The position numbers were made by a program, and so were the translations under genes. Of a stretch of 64,000 bases of DNA, positions 25,396-34,862 are shown in pieces. The DNA comes from Cohnella herbarum (lineage in GTDB: Bacteria; Bacillota; Bacilli; Paenibacillales; Paenibacillaceae). The stretch spans positions 1-64,000 of the forward strand of contig NZ_CP051680.1 of NCBI RefSeq assembly GCF_012849095.1. The letters are read 5' to 3'. The first letter of the stretch is position 1. Every line of letters begins with the position of its first letter. The notes below the pieces were generated by a model. It was not told the origin of the DNA and did not search any database. It was given only the letters and a program-made list of their open reading frames with translations.

Positions 25396-25595
25396 GTTTC
25401 GTACTCCTTCCACCTTTGCGTATGTCGTGGCGAGGGCTCTCGTAGGCTTCCTTCCCGGGGGCTCGAGAATACTCCATCATATGAGGACATCTATCTATCG
25501 GTGATAGCCCTAATCGGATTGGGACTTGGTGTCGGAAAGATGTTATGATGGAAATTGACGACTTCTGGATTCCGTCTAAAAGGAGTAAAGGCTTC

Positions 25596-26357
25596 ATGAG
25601 AGATTGGTTTACCGAAAGCTTCGGCGAAGATTATATCGTCGTTTATCGGCATCGAAACCGGGAAAACGCGACGCGAGAAGTCGGAGCGATGATGGAGTGG
25701 ATGAATATTCGCGCCGGCTCCAGAGTATTGGACGTCGGCTGCGGAATGGGCAGGCACGCGTTGGCGCTTCGAAAATTGGGCTACGAGGTTACGGGATTGG
25801 ATTTGTCGGAAGTATTGCTGTCCGAAGCGCGTTGCTGCGATTCCGAACGGAACGTGACTTGGATTCGCGGAGATATGCGGTGTCTTCCGTTCGAAGAAGG
25901 AACTTTCGACGCTACGGTCAACTGGTTCACTTCGTTCGGCTATTTTGTTGAATACCGGGATAACGCGAGCGTGCTGCGGGAAATGGAAAGGGTACTGAAA
26001 CCGGGAGGCAGGTATTTGATCGATTTCTTGAATCCTGCTTACGTTTTACGGCATCTGGTCCCGCTATCGGAGCGTGTAGACGAATCGACCGGATTACATA
26101 TTACGGAGAAGCGTACGATTGAGGACGATTTCGTCGTCAAGAAAATCGAAGTCAGGCCTCCGGTTGACGCGATGGGCAACCAAGGAGAGGCGCGACGTTA
26201 CGAGGAACGCGTTCGGCTTATCGGATTGGAGAAGTTCGAGAAGCTGCTTGGGGAAACGGGCTTGAAGCTGGAAAGCGTATATGGCGATTACGATGGCAGC
26301 GCATATGCGGCCGAGAGCTCGAAACGACAGATTTTGTTAGGGAGAAAATGCGAATGA
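25596..26357 (+). CDS. Class I SAM-dependent methyltransferase
   Basis: I chose ATG 25596 (MRDWFTESFGEDYIVVYRHR), 10 bases after AGGAG; an ATG at 25545 has no ribosome site. The 253-residue product has motif I VLDVGCGMGRHALAL, an acidic end to strand 2 (GLDLSEVLL), WIRGDMRCLPFEEGTFDATV, and the post-motif region VLKPGGRYLIDFLNP. It methylates an unidentified small molecule or macromolecule. It overlaps the next gene by ATGA, so the two are probably translated together. Confidence 0.87.
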   Translation: MRDWFTESFGEDYIVVYRHRNRENATREVGAMMEWMNIRAGSRVLDVGCGMGRHALALRKLGYEVTGLDLSEVLLSEARCCDSERNVTWIRGDMRCLPFEEGTFDATVNWFTSFGYFVEYRDNASVLREMERVLKPGGRYLIDFLNPAYVLRHLVPLSERVDESTGLHITEKRTIEDDFVVKKIEVRPPVDAMGNQGEARRYEERVRLIGLEKFEKLLGETGLKLESVYGDYDGSAYAAESSKRQILLGRKCE

Positions 26358-27379
26358 AAGAACGATCGGAAGTTGTAGCGGAATGGGAAAACGGTTGGTT
26401 GCAAGTCAAGGTTCCTTTGCCTTACTCGCTGAAGTGGGTCAATGCCTATCTTTTACCGGAGGAAAAGGGTTGGACGCTCATCGATCCGGGCCTCCATACG
26501 GAACAATTAGAAGTATTCTGGATTGCAATTTTATCGGAACGGGATATAGGCTGGGAAGATATTCAATCGATCGTCGTCACCCATCATCACCCGGATCATT
26601 ACGGACTTGCCGGGTGGTTTCAACGGAAGACGGGCGCTTCGGTTCGAATGTCGCGGGTCGCTCTGAATAACGCGATTAGGTTGTGGGGCGAGAACGAGAC
26701 ATTCTCGGGGGAATTGACGGAGGCGTTTCTTGGACATGGATTGGCTGAGGAGCTTAAGGACGACATGCGGGACCATATGGGCGGATTTCGGGATAAAGTG
26801 TCGCCTCAAGCCTTCGATCCGTTAATCATAGCTCCGGGCGAGCGTATCGTCATGGGGGGGACGGAATGGGAGATCTATGGCGGCGAAGGACATGCGCCGG
26901 GACATTTGATCTTCTACGATCCGGTCGGCCGAACATTGTTATGCGGGGATCAAGTGCTTCCCGATATTTCGCCGAATATCGGTTGGATGCCCGGCGGAGA
27001 CCCTGATCCGCTAGACTCCTTCTTGAAGGGCTTGCAGGCGCTTCGCCGCTTGGACGTACGGATGGTATATCCCGGCCATCGAGATCCTTTCCCGCAGTTT
27101 CGGCAACGAATCGAGGAATTGCTGGAGCATCATGAGCGAAGGTTGAAAAAAATGCTGGAGCTGATCGGGGACGAGGAAAGGTCCGCGTTCGAGGTGTGCG
27201 AGCTATTGTTCGGAGCGAGGCTAAGAAGCAATACGCACAATCTCCGGTTTGCGCTAGCGGAGACGATCGCTCATCTGGTAAGGTTGGAAAACCGCGGTTT
27301 GTTGGTGCGGTCGGAAATAGCGGCGGATAATACCTATCGTACGACGAAGAGGATTCTTTATCGACGGTCGAACGTATAA
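26354..27379 (+). CDS. Metallo-beta-lactamase-fold hydrolase
   Basis: The product is 341 residues from ATG 26354, which overlaps the methyltransferase stop as ATGA and has GGAG 9 bases upstream. The zinc-binding motif THHHPDHYG follows IDPGLH near residue 45. Later ligands are the His in GGEGHAPGHLIFYD, the Asp in LLCGDQVLPDISPNIG and the His in VYPGHRDPF. The C-terminal 90 residues form a helical domain typical of MBL hydrolases of the glyoxalase II-like group. The substrate is unknown. Co-translation with the methyltransferase suggests a shared pathway. Confidence 0.85.
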   Translation: MKERSEVVAEWENGWLQVKVPLPYSLKWVNAYLLPEEKGWTLIDPGLHTEQLEVFWIAILSERDIGWEDIQSIVVTHHHPDHYGLAGWFQRKTGASVRMSRVALNNAIRLWGENETFSGELTEAFLGHGLAEELKDDMRDHMGGFRDKVSPQAFDPLIIAPGERIVMGGTEWEIYGGEGHAPGHLIFYDPVGRTLLCGDQVLPDISPNIGWMPGGDPDPLDSFLKGLQALRRLDVRMVYPGHRDPFPQFRQRIEELLEHHERRLKKMLELIGDEERSAFEVCELLFGARLRSNTHNLRFALAETIAHLVRLENRGLLVRSEIAADNTYRTTKRILYRRSNV

Positions 27380-27432
27380 TCGCGAGGGACATGGAATCAT
27401 TATTGCTATCGGTTACGCTCTAACGATAAAAA

Positions 27433-27476
27433 AAAGAAGCTGCCCCAAAAGCTAAACTTTTCATGGCAGCTTCTTT
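27433..27476. terminator. Bidirectional terminator between the MBL gene and the PgpA-like gene
   Basis: AAAGAAGCTGCC (27433-27444) pairs with GGCAGCTTCTTT (27465-27476), a perfect 12-bp stem. A run of A upstream supplies the T tract for minus-strand transcripts. Confidence 0.85.
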
Positions 27477-27489
27477 GCATTCGCATCGC

Positions 27490-28038
27490 TTAAGCCTCGT
27501 TGTCTCCCAATGCCTCTTCGATCGCTTCGCGCTCGGCCTGTTTGCGATGGGCGATACGGCTGGACGCGGCCGCGGCGATCGCGCCAACGATGTCGTCCAG
27601 GAAAGTATGGATTTCTCCGCTGTTCTTATCGTTCAATTTACGCAGGACGCCGGGTTTAAGCTTATCTACGTAACCGAAATTCGTAAATCCGATGCTACCG
27701 TATACGTTTACGATGCTAAGAGCCAATATTTCGTCGCAACCGTATAGGCCTTCGTCGTGCGCGATCATATTTTGTAAAGGCGGGAGCAATTTGCCCTCCT
27801 CCGCTAGCATATCTAGTTGAATCCCGGTGAGAACCGCATTCTGCACTTCTCGCTTGGATAATACCGCTTCCACGTTAATTACGCACTCGGCAAGCGTCAG
27901 CTCGGGAAAATAATCTTTCTGCAGCAGCATGACGAGCTGTCCGATCTGTTCCTTCGTTACTCCCCGTTTCGTTAACCACTCTTCCGTCGATTTGGCGACT
28001 TCCTTGCTGTTAAGCCGGTATGGATTCGCTTGGGACAT
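27490..28038 (-). CDS. PgpA-family protein (phosphatidylglycerophosphatase A-like, YutG type)
   Basis: The product is 182 residues from ATG 28038, behind AGAGGTG; a GTG at 28047 overlaps that site and is less likely. Features include MIAHDEGLYGCDEILALSIVNVYGSIGFTNFGYVDKLKPG and HTFLDDIVGAIAAAASSRIAHR, typical of Gram-positive PgpA/YutG proteins. E. coli PgpA dephosphorylates phosphatidylglycerophosphate. The Gram-positive branch is soluble-looking and its activity in Bacilli is less certain. A short distance separates it from the convergent MBL gene. Confidence 0.8.
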   Translation of the reverse strand: MSQANPYRLNSKEVAKSTEEWLTKRGVTKEQIGQLVMLLQKDYFPELTLAECVINVEAVLSKREVQNAVLTGIQLDMLAEEGKLLPPLQNMIAHDEGLYGCDEILALSIVNVYGSIGFTNFGYVDKLKPGVLRKLNDKNSGEIHTFLDDIVGAIAAAASSRIAHRKQAEREAIEEALGDNEA

Positions 28039-28200
28039 GAACAACACCTCTTTCCGAAGCCAATGGCCTCCGTCGTGAACTTGAATAGGACAAACTACAC
28101 ATAATTATCCTTAGGGCTCGTATACATAGTACTACAAATAGGATGCCGTTGGAACGGCGGTCCGCGCTTATGAAAGATTTATCATTGGGAGGTATTGAGG

Positions 28201-29271
28201 ATGAAAACGAAGTCCTATCGCAACCGGTCAGTCTCGAGATGGGGCGGATTGCTGCTGCTCCTGCCGCTATTATCCGCGTGCAGCCAATCCGCCCCGACTG
28301 CTCAAAGCACGGCCGAAAGTATAGATCCGCCGCCCGCTCCCATCGAACAAGCGATGATGCAGGAATCGGCGGAGGAAACTTTCGCGAGCGGGAATGACGT
28401 CGTAACGGTGTACTTGTTGGATCGTAACGGATATTTGGCTCCGATGTCGATGATAGCGGAAGGAACGGCCGGATCGCTTCAGACTCCCGCCGAGAAGGCG
28501 CTAGCTTGGATGACCGCGGATCGGCAGTTGGCGGAACAATTGCCTCCCGGCTTCAAAGCGGTCCTGCCGGAAGGGACGAAAGTCATCTCCGTTACCGAGA
28601 ATCCATCGGAGGAAACGATTGCCGTCGACTTCGCCGCGCCTTTTCCGAGTATAGCCGCCTCTCAGGAGCGGAAAGTCATTGAAGCGCTCGTATGGACTTT
28701 GACCGAACGCCCCGGCATCAATAAGGTGAAGCTGTCTATCGCGGGCAAACCGATTCGGTCGCTTCCTTCAACCGGATTACCGGTCGATTCGGTTCTGACG
28801 CGCGGCCTGGGCATCAACCTCGAAACGGGGAAGGACGTACAACCGAATCGAGCGATGGGAGTAACGTTGTACTTCTCCTCTCAATCCGAAGACGGGGAAG
28901 GTTATTTCGTACCGGTCACCAGGTTGATTACCCGCCAAGTCGATCCGGCCAAGGCGGCGCTCGAGCAACTGATTCTCGGACCGCAGAATACGAAATCGCT
29001 TCATGCGGTCCTCACTTCCGATATGACGATTGAGAAGCTTAGCCAATTGGCGGATACCGTAAACGTGAGTTTGAAGCACTCCGAGTGGGAGCCGGTAACG
29101 CCGGTACCTTCGGAAATGATGGAAGCGCTCGTGTTGACGTTGACCGAAGCAACGGGTGCGCCTCAAGTGCGCGTCATTATGAACGGAAACGATTCCTTCG
29201 TGGATTCGGATAAGCGATCTTACGATCGTCCCGTGACGCGTCCGACTTACGTGAATACTTTATCCCGGTAG
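28201..29271 (+). CDS. gerM: GerM-like lipoprotein with two GerMN domains
   Basis: The product is 356 residues from ATG 28201, 8 bases after GGGAGG; a TTG at 28195 is too close to it. A lipoprotein signal ends in LLSAC, with C27 as lipid attachment site. Two GerMN domains follow: VTVYLLDRNGYLAPMSM...EKALAWMT (about 70-190) and VTLYFSSQSEDGEGYFVPVTRLI...KAALEQLILG (about 205-320). GerM takes part in sporulation and germination at the forespore-mother cell interface. In B. subtilis gerM lies next to rph and ysnA; here a ger operon separates them. Confidence 0.9.
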   Translation: MKTKSYRNRSVSRWGGLLLLLPLLSACSQSAPTAQSTAESIDPPPAPIEQAMMQESAEETFASGNDVVTVYLLDRNGYLAPMSMIAEGTAGSLQTPAEKALAWMTADRQLAEQLPPGFKAVLPEGTKVISVTENPSEETIAVDFAAPFPSIAASQERKVIEALVWTLTERPGINKVKLSIAGKPIRSLPSTGLPVDSVLTRGLGINLETGKDVQPNRAMGVTLYFSSQSEDGEGYFVPVTRLITRQVDPAKAALEQLILGPQNTKSLHAVLTSDMTIEKLSQLADTVNVSLKHSEWEPVTPVPSEMMEALVLTLTEATGAPQVRVIMNGNDSFVDSDKRSYDRPVTRPTYVNTLSR

Positions 29272-29304
29272 TTGCCGGCCGGATTGCTTGAACTTATAGC
29301 CGTT

Positions 29305-30402
29305 TTACTTGATCAAACCGGACTTGTCGATGACGATGCGGCTGTGGACGCGGAACGAAACCGTCGGATAAGCTTTTTTCCAATACTCCCACTCTTTCGA
29401 TCTCCCGAAGTATTGAGCCAGGTAATGCAACCCGAATCCGTAGGGATCGACTCCGGCGTCGCGAATTTTGTACAATAAATCTTCCAACTGGCTGTTGAAT
29501 TCCGTTTGCAGGAGATTTTCGATATTGGGGGCATTGCCTTCCAGTAAATACTGCGGACTATCCTCCAAGAAACCCGAAGCTCGAATATAGTAGTTGACGA
29601 CGGGCGCTTCGGAATTGGAAATGTTAACGTGCGATTTTATCTTCGAGAGGGCCAGCACGATCCGCGTACCTTGATAGGGAACGGCGATGAACGATTTCTC
29701 GAAATGTTTGGCCGAAATGTTAAACAACTGCGCCTCTTGCGGTTCCAAACAGAGGCGCAGCTTTTGTTTGTCCAGAAAAGCTACTCTATCTATTCGGTAA
29801 GAGTTATTGTCGATATCTCTGCGAATGATCGGCAAGTAACCGTCTTTCCCGGTTTCCGACTGGCGGCGGGCCCAATCGAATAAATATTCCGTCAAGGTGA
29901 ACGATGATTCCGTTCCTTCGCTGCCGAAACTTAAGAATAAGGCGTTACCGGGATAACGCTCGGATTGCGGATGCAGCTTTAATATGTTAAAGGCATCGGG
30001 CTCGGCCATTCCCATGAAAGCAACCATCGCGATATCCCGACGACGAGATAACCATCTAAGCGGATCGGCAACCCCGGTTTCCATTAAGGTTTTGCCGAAC
30101 AGGATCACCCGGCAATGCCCGAAGTCCAGTTCCTTGTCCACCAACGCTTTCAGATGCCGAACGGCCTCGGCAATGCTTGGCGATTCGTAGCTTTCGACTT
30201 CCGTCTTCGCTTCCCCGCTCTCGATCTTCGACGAGGGGATGGCAAGACGGAGAGTTACCCGGTACGTATTAGGCTTGCTGCCGCGATCGATGCCCATGGC
30301 AACGACGAAAAATCGCTTATCGATATCTTTGAATCCGCAGCCATAGATCGTGCTTGTGAGCGTAAATAGAACAAGGATCAGAATCGTTTTTCGGAATCTC
30401 AT
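29305..30402 (-). CDS. Spore germination lipoprotein, GerAC family
   Basis: This 365-residue Ger(x)C protein has a lipoprotein signal ending in TIYGC (C22), then GFKDIDKRFFVVAMGIDRG, the start typical of the family. It carries the LVDKELDFGHCRVILFGKTL segment and ends DLLYKIRDAGVDPYGFGLHYLAQYFGRSKEWEYWKKAYP. C-subunits are anchored to the outer face of the spore inner membrane and are essential for nutrient receptor function. It is the last gene of the A-B-C operon transcribed from 32896. Confidence 0.93.
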   Translation of the reverse strand: MRFRKTILILVLFTLTSTIYGCGFKDIDKRFFVVAMGIDRGSKPNTYRVTLRLAIPSSKIESGEAKTEVESYESPSIAEAVRHLKALVDKELDFGHCRVILFGKTLMETGVADPLRWLSRRRDIAMVAFMGMAEPDAFNILKLHPQSERYPGNALFLSFGSEGTESSFTLTEYLFDWARRQSETGKDGYLPIIRRDIDNNSYRIDRVAFLDKQKLRLCLEPQEAQLFNISAKHFEKSFIAVPYQGTRIVLALSKIKSHVNISNSEAPVVNYYIRASGFLEDSPQYLLEGNAPNIENLLQTEFNSQLEDLLYKIRDAGVDPYGFGLHYLAQYFGRSKEWEYWKKAYPTVSFRVHSRIVIDKSGLIK

Positions 30403-30420
30403 CCGTTATGCCTCCTTGAA

Positions 30421-31560
30421 TCAGGAATCCTGTGTCGCCGTTTCCAGTTGAACGGTAGACTTATTTTTACGTATTTTCCGTATCGCAAGCCAGCCAAGAA
30501 GCAATACGGTAACGAAGTCCGTTATCGCCCTTGCGATGAGCCAGTTCTCGTTTACCCATTGATTGCGGTGCTCGTTCGTCCATAGGGAATAAAGGAACGT
30601 AATTCCGGCAAACGCGATCGTTATCCACCAATTCGCGCGGGGGACCGGGAATTGCTCCGGTTGCGAAGTATGCTTAGGCCTACAGGCTTTGATGAATTCC
30701 ATGGCGGTATGCCAGGTATTCATGACGAACATGAGCGAAAGCGCGGTATACAGCAACAAGAAGAGGTATAACACCCGGTAAACGAACCCATATTCCAGAA
30801 TCATCGAATCCGCCGTTTCGCTCCACAGGTATATATGTTCTCCGACGCCTACCGTGCCGTGAAATCCAATCGGAATAAAGAAAGAGACAAACAAGAAAAA
30901 AGTACAGAACAACGGGGTGATCCAACGAAAACGGATTTTGGTTCCTTTAGGGAGCAGACGATTGTAGACGGCAAGGGTGTTATAACCCGCGAAGATGAAG
31001 GTCGCGGCACAGAAGGAAATGAATGAAGGAGTCGTACGGACGTATCCGGAGGTGACGCGAATCGCATCCCAATCGAGCCATGGACTGAAGATCGCTTTGA
31101 GTAAAATCATGAGAATCAACGGTGCGCAGAGCAACAGCAGAATCTCTTGGGCGAATTGTACGGTGCGTGTACAACGGCTAGCCCCCCATATTCCGGCAAT
31201 GGTCATCAACAGCAGGAATAGGTAGGGATTCATGTCCGGGTTGAAAAATTGCTGGATCGTTGCCGAATAGGAATAAATAACTAAAATGCCCGCCAACATC
31301 CACACGACGGATCCTGCCAGATTAAGCGCGACGGCAATTCCACGCGGCATTAGATTGTTGTAGATGTCCGCAAGCCCCATTCCGGGAAAGCGAAGGAATA
31401 AGGAAGTCGTGACATATGCCAATATCGTGCCAACGACGATGGCAATCGCCATCGCAGATACGGCACCGTTGAAACGATGCTGCTCGAGGATCGACGGAAC
31501 GAACAGCATGATATTGATCATGCCGACATAGAGCACGTGATAGTAGAAATAGCGAGCCAT
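30421..31560 (-). CDS. Spore germination permease, GerAB family
   Basis: The product is 379 residues from ATG 31560, behind AAGGGGTGATGAT; an earlier start at 31584 lacks support. It has about ten membrane segments and belongs to the amino acid/polyamine/organocation-type GerAB permeases, which bind the nutrient germinant. The ending KIRKNKSTVQLETATQDS is soluble. It starts 4 bases after the GerAA stop and precedes GerAC. The germinant cannot be predicted from sequence. Confidence 0.92.
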   Translation of the reverse strand: MARYFYYHVLYVGMINIMLFVPSILEQHRFNGAVSAMAIAIVVGTILAYVTTSLFLRFPGMGLADIYNNLMPRGIAVALNLAGSVVWMLAGILVIYSYSATIQQFFNPDMNPYLFLLLMTIAGIWGASRCTRTVQFAQEILLLLCAPLILMILLKAIFSPWLDWDAIRVTSGYVRTTPSFISFCAATFIFAGYNTLAVYNRLLPKGTKIRFRWITPLFCTFFLFVSFFIPIGFHGTVGVGEHIYLWSETADSMILEYGFVYRVLYLFLLLYTALSLMFVMNTWHTAMEFIKACRPKHTSQPEQFPVPRANWWITIAFAGITFLYSLWTNEHRNQWVNENWLIARAITDFVTVLLLGWLAIRKIRKNKSTVQLETATQDS

Positions 31561-31564
31561 ATCA

Positions 31565-32896
31565 TCACCCCTTATCTTGAGCACGACTTGCCAAATCTTT
31601 CTGATGGGGAACGAAGAAGCCGAAGTAGGGTTCCCCGAAGCTCCGAAGGTTGCACAAATAGACGATCAAGGCGAAGAAAAGCACCGCAACGCCGCTAATT
31701 CCATAGATCACGGCGATGATCACGAACAAGTATTTCAGCAATCGAATGGATTGGCTGAAGGTCGAGTTCGGGATAACGAAGTTGGATATCGCCACCGCGG
31801 AAGTGACGATGATCATGATGCTGCTGACGAGACCTGCTTGCTGCGCGGCTTGTCCGAGGATGAGTCCGCCCACGGTCGTAGCCGTCGAACCGACGAAGCG
31901 AGGAAGACGGATGCTTGCCTCAATGAGCGCTTCGATCATGAAGAGCATAATGAATACTTCCACGAACGAAGGATAGGGAACTCCGGCGCGGCTGCCGTCG
32001 ATCGTGAAGGCTAGCTGTACCCTGAAAATTTCCGGATTGTAGGAAACGATAGCAATGTAACCCGCAGGAAGCAAAATCGTAACCACTACGGCGATATATC
32101 TCAATCCGATTAAAAACCGGCTCATCCAGAATGCGTCGTAATCGTCATCCATAGCGTGCATGAAATCGTAGACCCTCACCGGTAAGACGATGGCAAACCG
32201 GCTGCCGTTGATCAGGATGGCGATCTTTCCTTTGCGGAGCAACGTGGCTACGCGATCGGGACGCTCCGTTTGCAATAAGGTCGGAAACAAGCGATGGCTT
32301 TTGTCCGTCAGAGCTTTAACCAGTTGGCCGGAAGATAGCAGCAAGTCGATTTTTACTTTTTCCAGCTGCTTGTAAAGCATGTCTAGAACGACCTGGTTTA
32401 CGAGCTCGCGATCATATAGGACCTGGATGGCGGTATTGGAAAACGAGCCTTTATCGAAAGGCTCAACGTTTAACGTCGGAACGTTATACCGGAACCTGAG
32501 CAAGTACAAATTAAGATCCAGGCTTTCCGTAAAAGCGGCTTGCGGACCATGAAGCGAAGCTTCCACTTGAGTAGTATCCGGCTCGGTCACGATCGTACGA
32601 TCGGATTTGAAAGAATAGATTTCATCTTTGATACGGATCAGTACGAAACCCTTAAGCAGCAGGCTCGGCCATCCATCCGGTTTGTCGGCTATGGCGTATT
32701 TCGGATTGGAATGGAGCATTCTGCGGAATTCGTCCGGATCGAAGCGATAGGAGAAAGGTACGAGCAGACCGTCCTTAATCCGTTCGTCGCACAACGCGGG
32801 AAAATAAGCGATTTCCATTTGCCAGAAGCCGTTGTCGAGAGTATCGGTGAACAAATCGGTTGCGTTTTGGAATTGCTGTTTGATTTTTTCCAGCAC
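31565..32896 (-). CDS. Spore germination receptor subunit, GerAA family
   Basis: I chose GTG 32896 because GGGGGAG lies 7 bases upstream; the longer frame from 33013 adds 39 residues with no family similarity. The 443-residue protein has an N-terminal soluble domain (about 1-240, with VLYDRELVNQVVLDMLYKQLEKVKID and GKIAILINGSRFAIVLPV) and a membrane half with VEVFIMLFMIEALIEASIRLP and the conserved GSTATTVGGLILGQAAQQAGLVS. A-subunits form the pentameric germinant-gated channel. It is slightly shorter than the usual 480-520 residues. It begins the ger operon, divergent from rph. Confidence 0.92.
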   Translation of the reverse strand: MLEKIKQQFQNATDLFTDTLDNGFWQMEIAYFPALCDERIKDGLLVPFSYRFDPDEFRRMLHSNPKYAIADKPDGWPSLLLKGFVLIRIKDEIYSFKSDRTIVTEPDTTQVEASLHGPQAAFTESLDLNLYLLRFRYNVPTLNVEPFDKGSFSNTAIQVLYDRELVNQVVLDMLYKQLEKVKIDLLLSSGQLVKALTDKSHRLFPTLLQTERPDRVATLLRKGKIAILINGSRFAIVLPVRVYDFMHAMDDDYDAFWMSRFLIGLRYIAVVVTILLPAGYIAIVSYNPEIFRVQLAFTIDGSRAGVPYPSFVEVFIMLFMIEALIEASIRLPRFVGSTATTVGGLILGQAAQQAGLVSSIMIIVTSAVAISNFVIPNSTFSQSIRLLKYLFVIIAVIYGISGVAVLFFALIVYLCNLRSFGEPYFGFFVPHQKDLASRAQDKG

Positions 32897-33057
32897 GATA
32901 AAGCTCCCCCGATCCTTGATTTTCCACCTCTTGTATATTGCCCCAAGTTTCAATCGACATACGCGACGGCGATTCGCCGTTCGATATACGGAGTGAGATG
33001 CTTTTGCGTTCAACCTTTGGTAAAATGGGGGAGATTGAGTTTCTGGGAGGTAAATAG

Positions 33058-33804
33058 ATGAGATCCGATGGCAGACAATCGCACGAACTGCGTCCTTTCG
33101 CGGTTACGCTTCATCCGAATAAATACGCGGAAGGTTCAGTGTTAATAGAAGCGGGCAATACGAAGGTTCTATGTACCGCATCCGTTGAAGAGAGAGTTCC
33201 CCCGTTCCTGAAGGGACAAGGCAAAGGTTGGGTCACGGCGGAATATTCCATGCTTCCCCGGGCCACGCATACCCGTAATCAAAGGGAGTCCGCGAAAGGA
33301 AAGCTTACCGGACGTACGATGGAAATTCAGCGGCTGATCGGGCGCGCTCTTCGTTCCGTAGTGAATCTTCATGCGCTTGGCGAAAGAACGATCACCCTGG
33401 ATTGCGACGTCCTTCAAGCAGACGGGGGCACCCGGACGACGTCGATCACGGGAGCTTACATTGCTCTGGCATTGGCGATACATAAGCTTACGGGAACGCA
33501 CGCTTTCGATAAATACCCGTTGACCGATTACTTGGCTTCCATAAGCGTAGGCGTTATTAATGAGCTTGCGGTCGTCGATCTGAACTACGAAGAGGACTCT
33601 AAAGCCAAAGTCGACATGAACGTGGTCATGACGGGGGCGGGCGCGTTCGTGGAAGTTCAAGGGACGGGCGAAGAAGCTCCGTTTACGAGAACGGAGCTCG
33701 ATAAGATGCTATCGTTAGCCGAAGGCGCGATCCAGCAGCTCATCCAACTTCAGAGGGATACGCTAGGCGCGGCTGGCGAGCGGATCGGCGGAGGTAAGGC
33801 ATGA
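33058..33804 (+). CDS. rph: Ribonuclease PH
   Basis: This 248-residue 3'-5' phosphorolytic exoribonuclease trims tRNA 3' ends using phosphate. [13 protein letters not shown] and [20 protein letters not shown] at the start, [27 protein letters not shown] (phosphate site) and [19 protein letters not shown] are characteristic. GGGAGG precedes ATG 33058. Its stop overlaps the rdgB start by ATGA, the same pairing as rph-ysnA in B. subtilis. Confidence 0.97.
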   Translation: MRSDGRQSHELRPFAVTLHPNKYAEGSVLIEAGNTKVLCTASVEERVPPFLKGQGKGWVTAEYSMLPRATHTRNQRESAKGKLTGRTMEIQRLIGRALRSVVNLHALGERTITLDCDVLQADGGTRTTSITGAYIALALAIHKLTGTHAFDKYPLTDYLASISVGVINELAVVDLNYEEDSKAKVDMNVVMTGAGAFVEVQGTGEEAPFTRTELDKMLSLAEGAIQQLIQLQRDTLGAAGERIGGGKA

Positions 33805-34601
33805 TCGGTAGCGGAGACGTGCTTCTGCTTGCTACGCGCAATTCGGGGAAGACGAAGGAATTTCGCGAAGCGTTCGGGAAGCTCGGCATTGCGGTTAAAG
33901 ATTTGCATGACGTCGAAGGGATTCCCGATATCGAAGAGACCGGACATACTTTTGCCGACAATGCGTTATTGAAGGCGAAGGCAGTGGCGGACATCGTTGG
34001 TTTGCCGGTGCTCGCCGACGATTCCGGGTTGTGCGTGGACGCGTTGGATGGCGCACCCGGCGTGTATTCCGCGCGTTATGCAGGGGAACCCGCTAACGAC
34101 GCGGCCAACAACGAGAAGCTGCTCCTGGAATTGAAGCGGCTGGCAAGCCATTCGGAAAGCGCTGAAGCGGAGTTGGTGGGGGAGCGTTCAGGAGCTCCGG
34201 GGAAAGAGCGGTTGGCGGAGTCAGTGGAAGAACATGCGAATGAGTCGATGAAAGTACTCTTGGCGGAGTCTTTGAATGAGCAGGTGGAAGAGGTCGAGCA
34301 AGAGCCCGAGCAAGAGCCCGAGCAAGAGCCCGAGCAAGAGCCCGAGTTGCTTAGCTCGGCGAGGTTCGTATGCTCGCTTGTTCTATATGATCCGGCGGAT
34401 GGTAGCCATCTTACGGCAGAGGGCGCTATCGAAGGTAATATTCTTCGCGAAGCTCGGGGAACGGACGGGTTCGGTTACGATCCTCTGTTCTGGTTATCCT
34501 CGCATGGTCGCAGCATGGCGGAATTGTCGTTGGCCGAGAAGAACGCGATCAGTCACCGCGGACAAGCCTTGCGCCGTTTGTTGGAAATGATCGGGAAGTA
34601 A
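33801..34601 (+). CDS. rdgB: XTP/dITP diphosphatase (RdgB/Ham1 family) with an acidic repeat insertion
   Basis: RdgB hydrolyses non-canonical purine triphosphates such as dITP and XTP to the monophosphate and pyrophosphate. [49 protein letters not shown] and the C-terminal [21 protein letters not shown] and [15 protein letters not shown] are family hallmarks. The protein is 266 residues against the usual 195-205: an insertion at about 115-183 is rich in Glu and contains EQEP four times, encoded by four exact 12-bp repeats at 34296-34343. The insertion falls in a loop between conserved blocks, so activity may survive. Confidence 0.93.
   Translation: MIGSGDVLLLATRNSGKTKEFREAFGKLGIAVKDLHDVEGIPDIEETGHTFADNALLKAKAVADIVGLPVLADDSGLCVDALDGAPGVYSARYAGEPANDAANNEKLLLELKRLASHSESAEAELVGERSGAPGKERLAESVEEHANESMKVLLAESLNEQVEEVEQEPEQEPEQEPEQEPELLSSARFVCSLVLYDPADGSHLTAEGAIEGNILREARGTDGFGYDPLFWLSSHGRSMAELSLAEKNAISHRGQALRRLLEMIGK
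34296..34343. repeat. Four 12-bp tandem repeats within rdgB
   Basis: GAGCAAGAGCCC, allowing for phase, is repeated four times without error and encodes EQEP repeats. A perfect short tandem in a coding region is prone to copy-number change. Confidence 0.9.
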
Positions 34602-34623
34602 TCGGAGTACTCTCTCGTGGAAT

Positions 34624-34806
34624 TAGAGCGGCTCAGCCGCTTTAAATCGAAAAAAGTGGCTCCAGCGGCAGAAATAGAGCGGCCTGACCGCTTTAAATCG
34701 GAAAAAATGGCTCCATTGGCAGAAATAGAGCGGCCTAGCCGCTTTAAATCGGAAAAAATGGCTACATTGGCGGAAATAGAGCGGCTCAGCCGCTTTAAAT
34801 CCAAGC
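34624..34806. repeat. Tandem array A: 51-bp unit, three copies plus a partial
   Basis: Copies begin with TAGAGCGGC at 34624, 34675, 34726 and 34777, exactly 51 bases apart. Each holds a GC-rich inverted repeat (for example AGCGGCTCAGCCGCT) followed by TTTAAATC. The frame across the array is open for 84 codons because 51 is a multiple of three, but it has no ribosome site and I do not call it a gene. Confidence 0.9.
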
Positions 34807-34862
34807 AAGGATTCAAATTCAAAGATTTAACACAGCTGTTTGGTCCGATACCGAGAGAAAGA

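Noticed and set aside
25396..25595. Sigma-E or sigma-K promoter of the YheC/YheD operon
   Set aside because: A CATATGAT word on the minus strand resembles a sporulation -10 element, but the -35 region and spacing are not convincing enough to list as a feature.
32897..33013. 39-residue N-terminal extension of the GerAA subunit
   Set aside because: The extension is basic, has no similarity to the family and no ribosome site. GTG 32896 has GGGGGAG at 7 bases.
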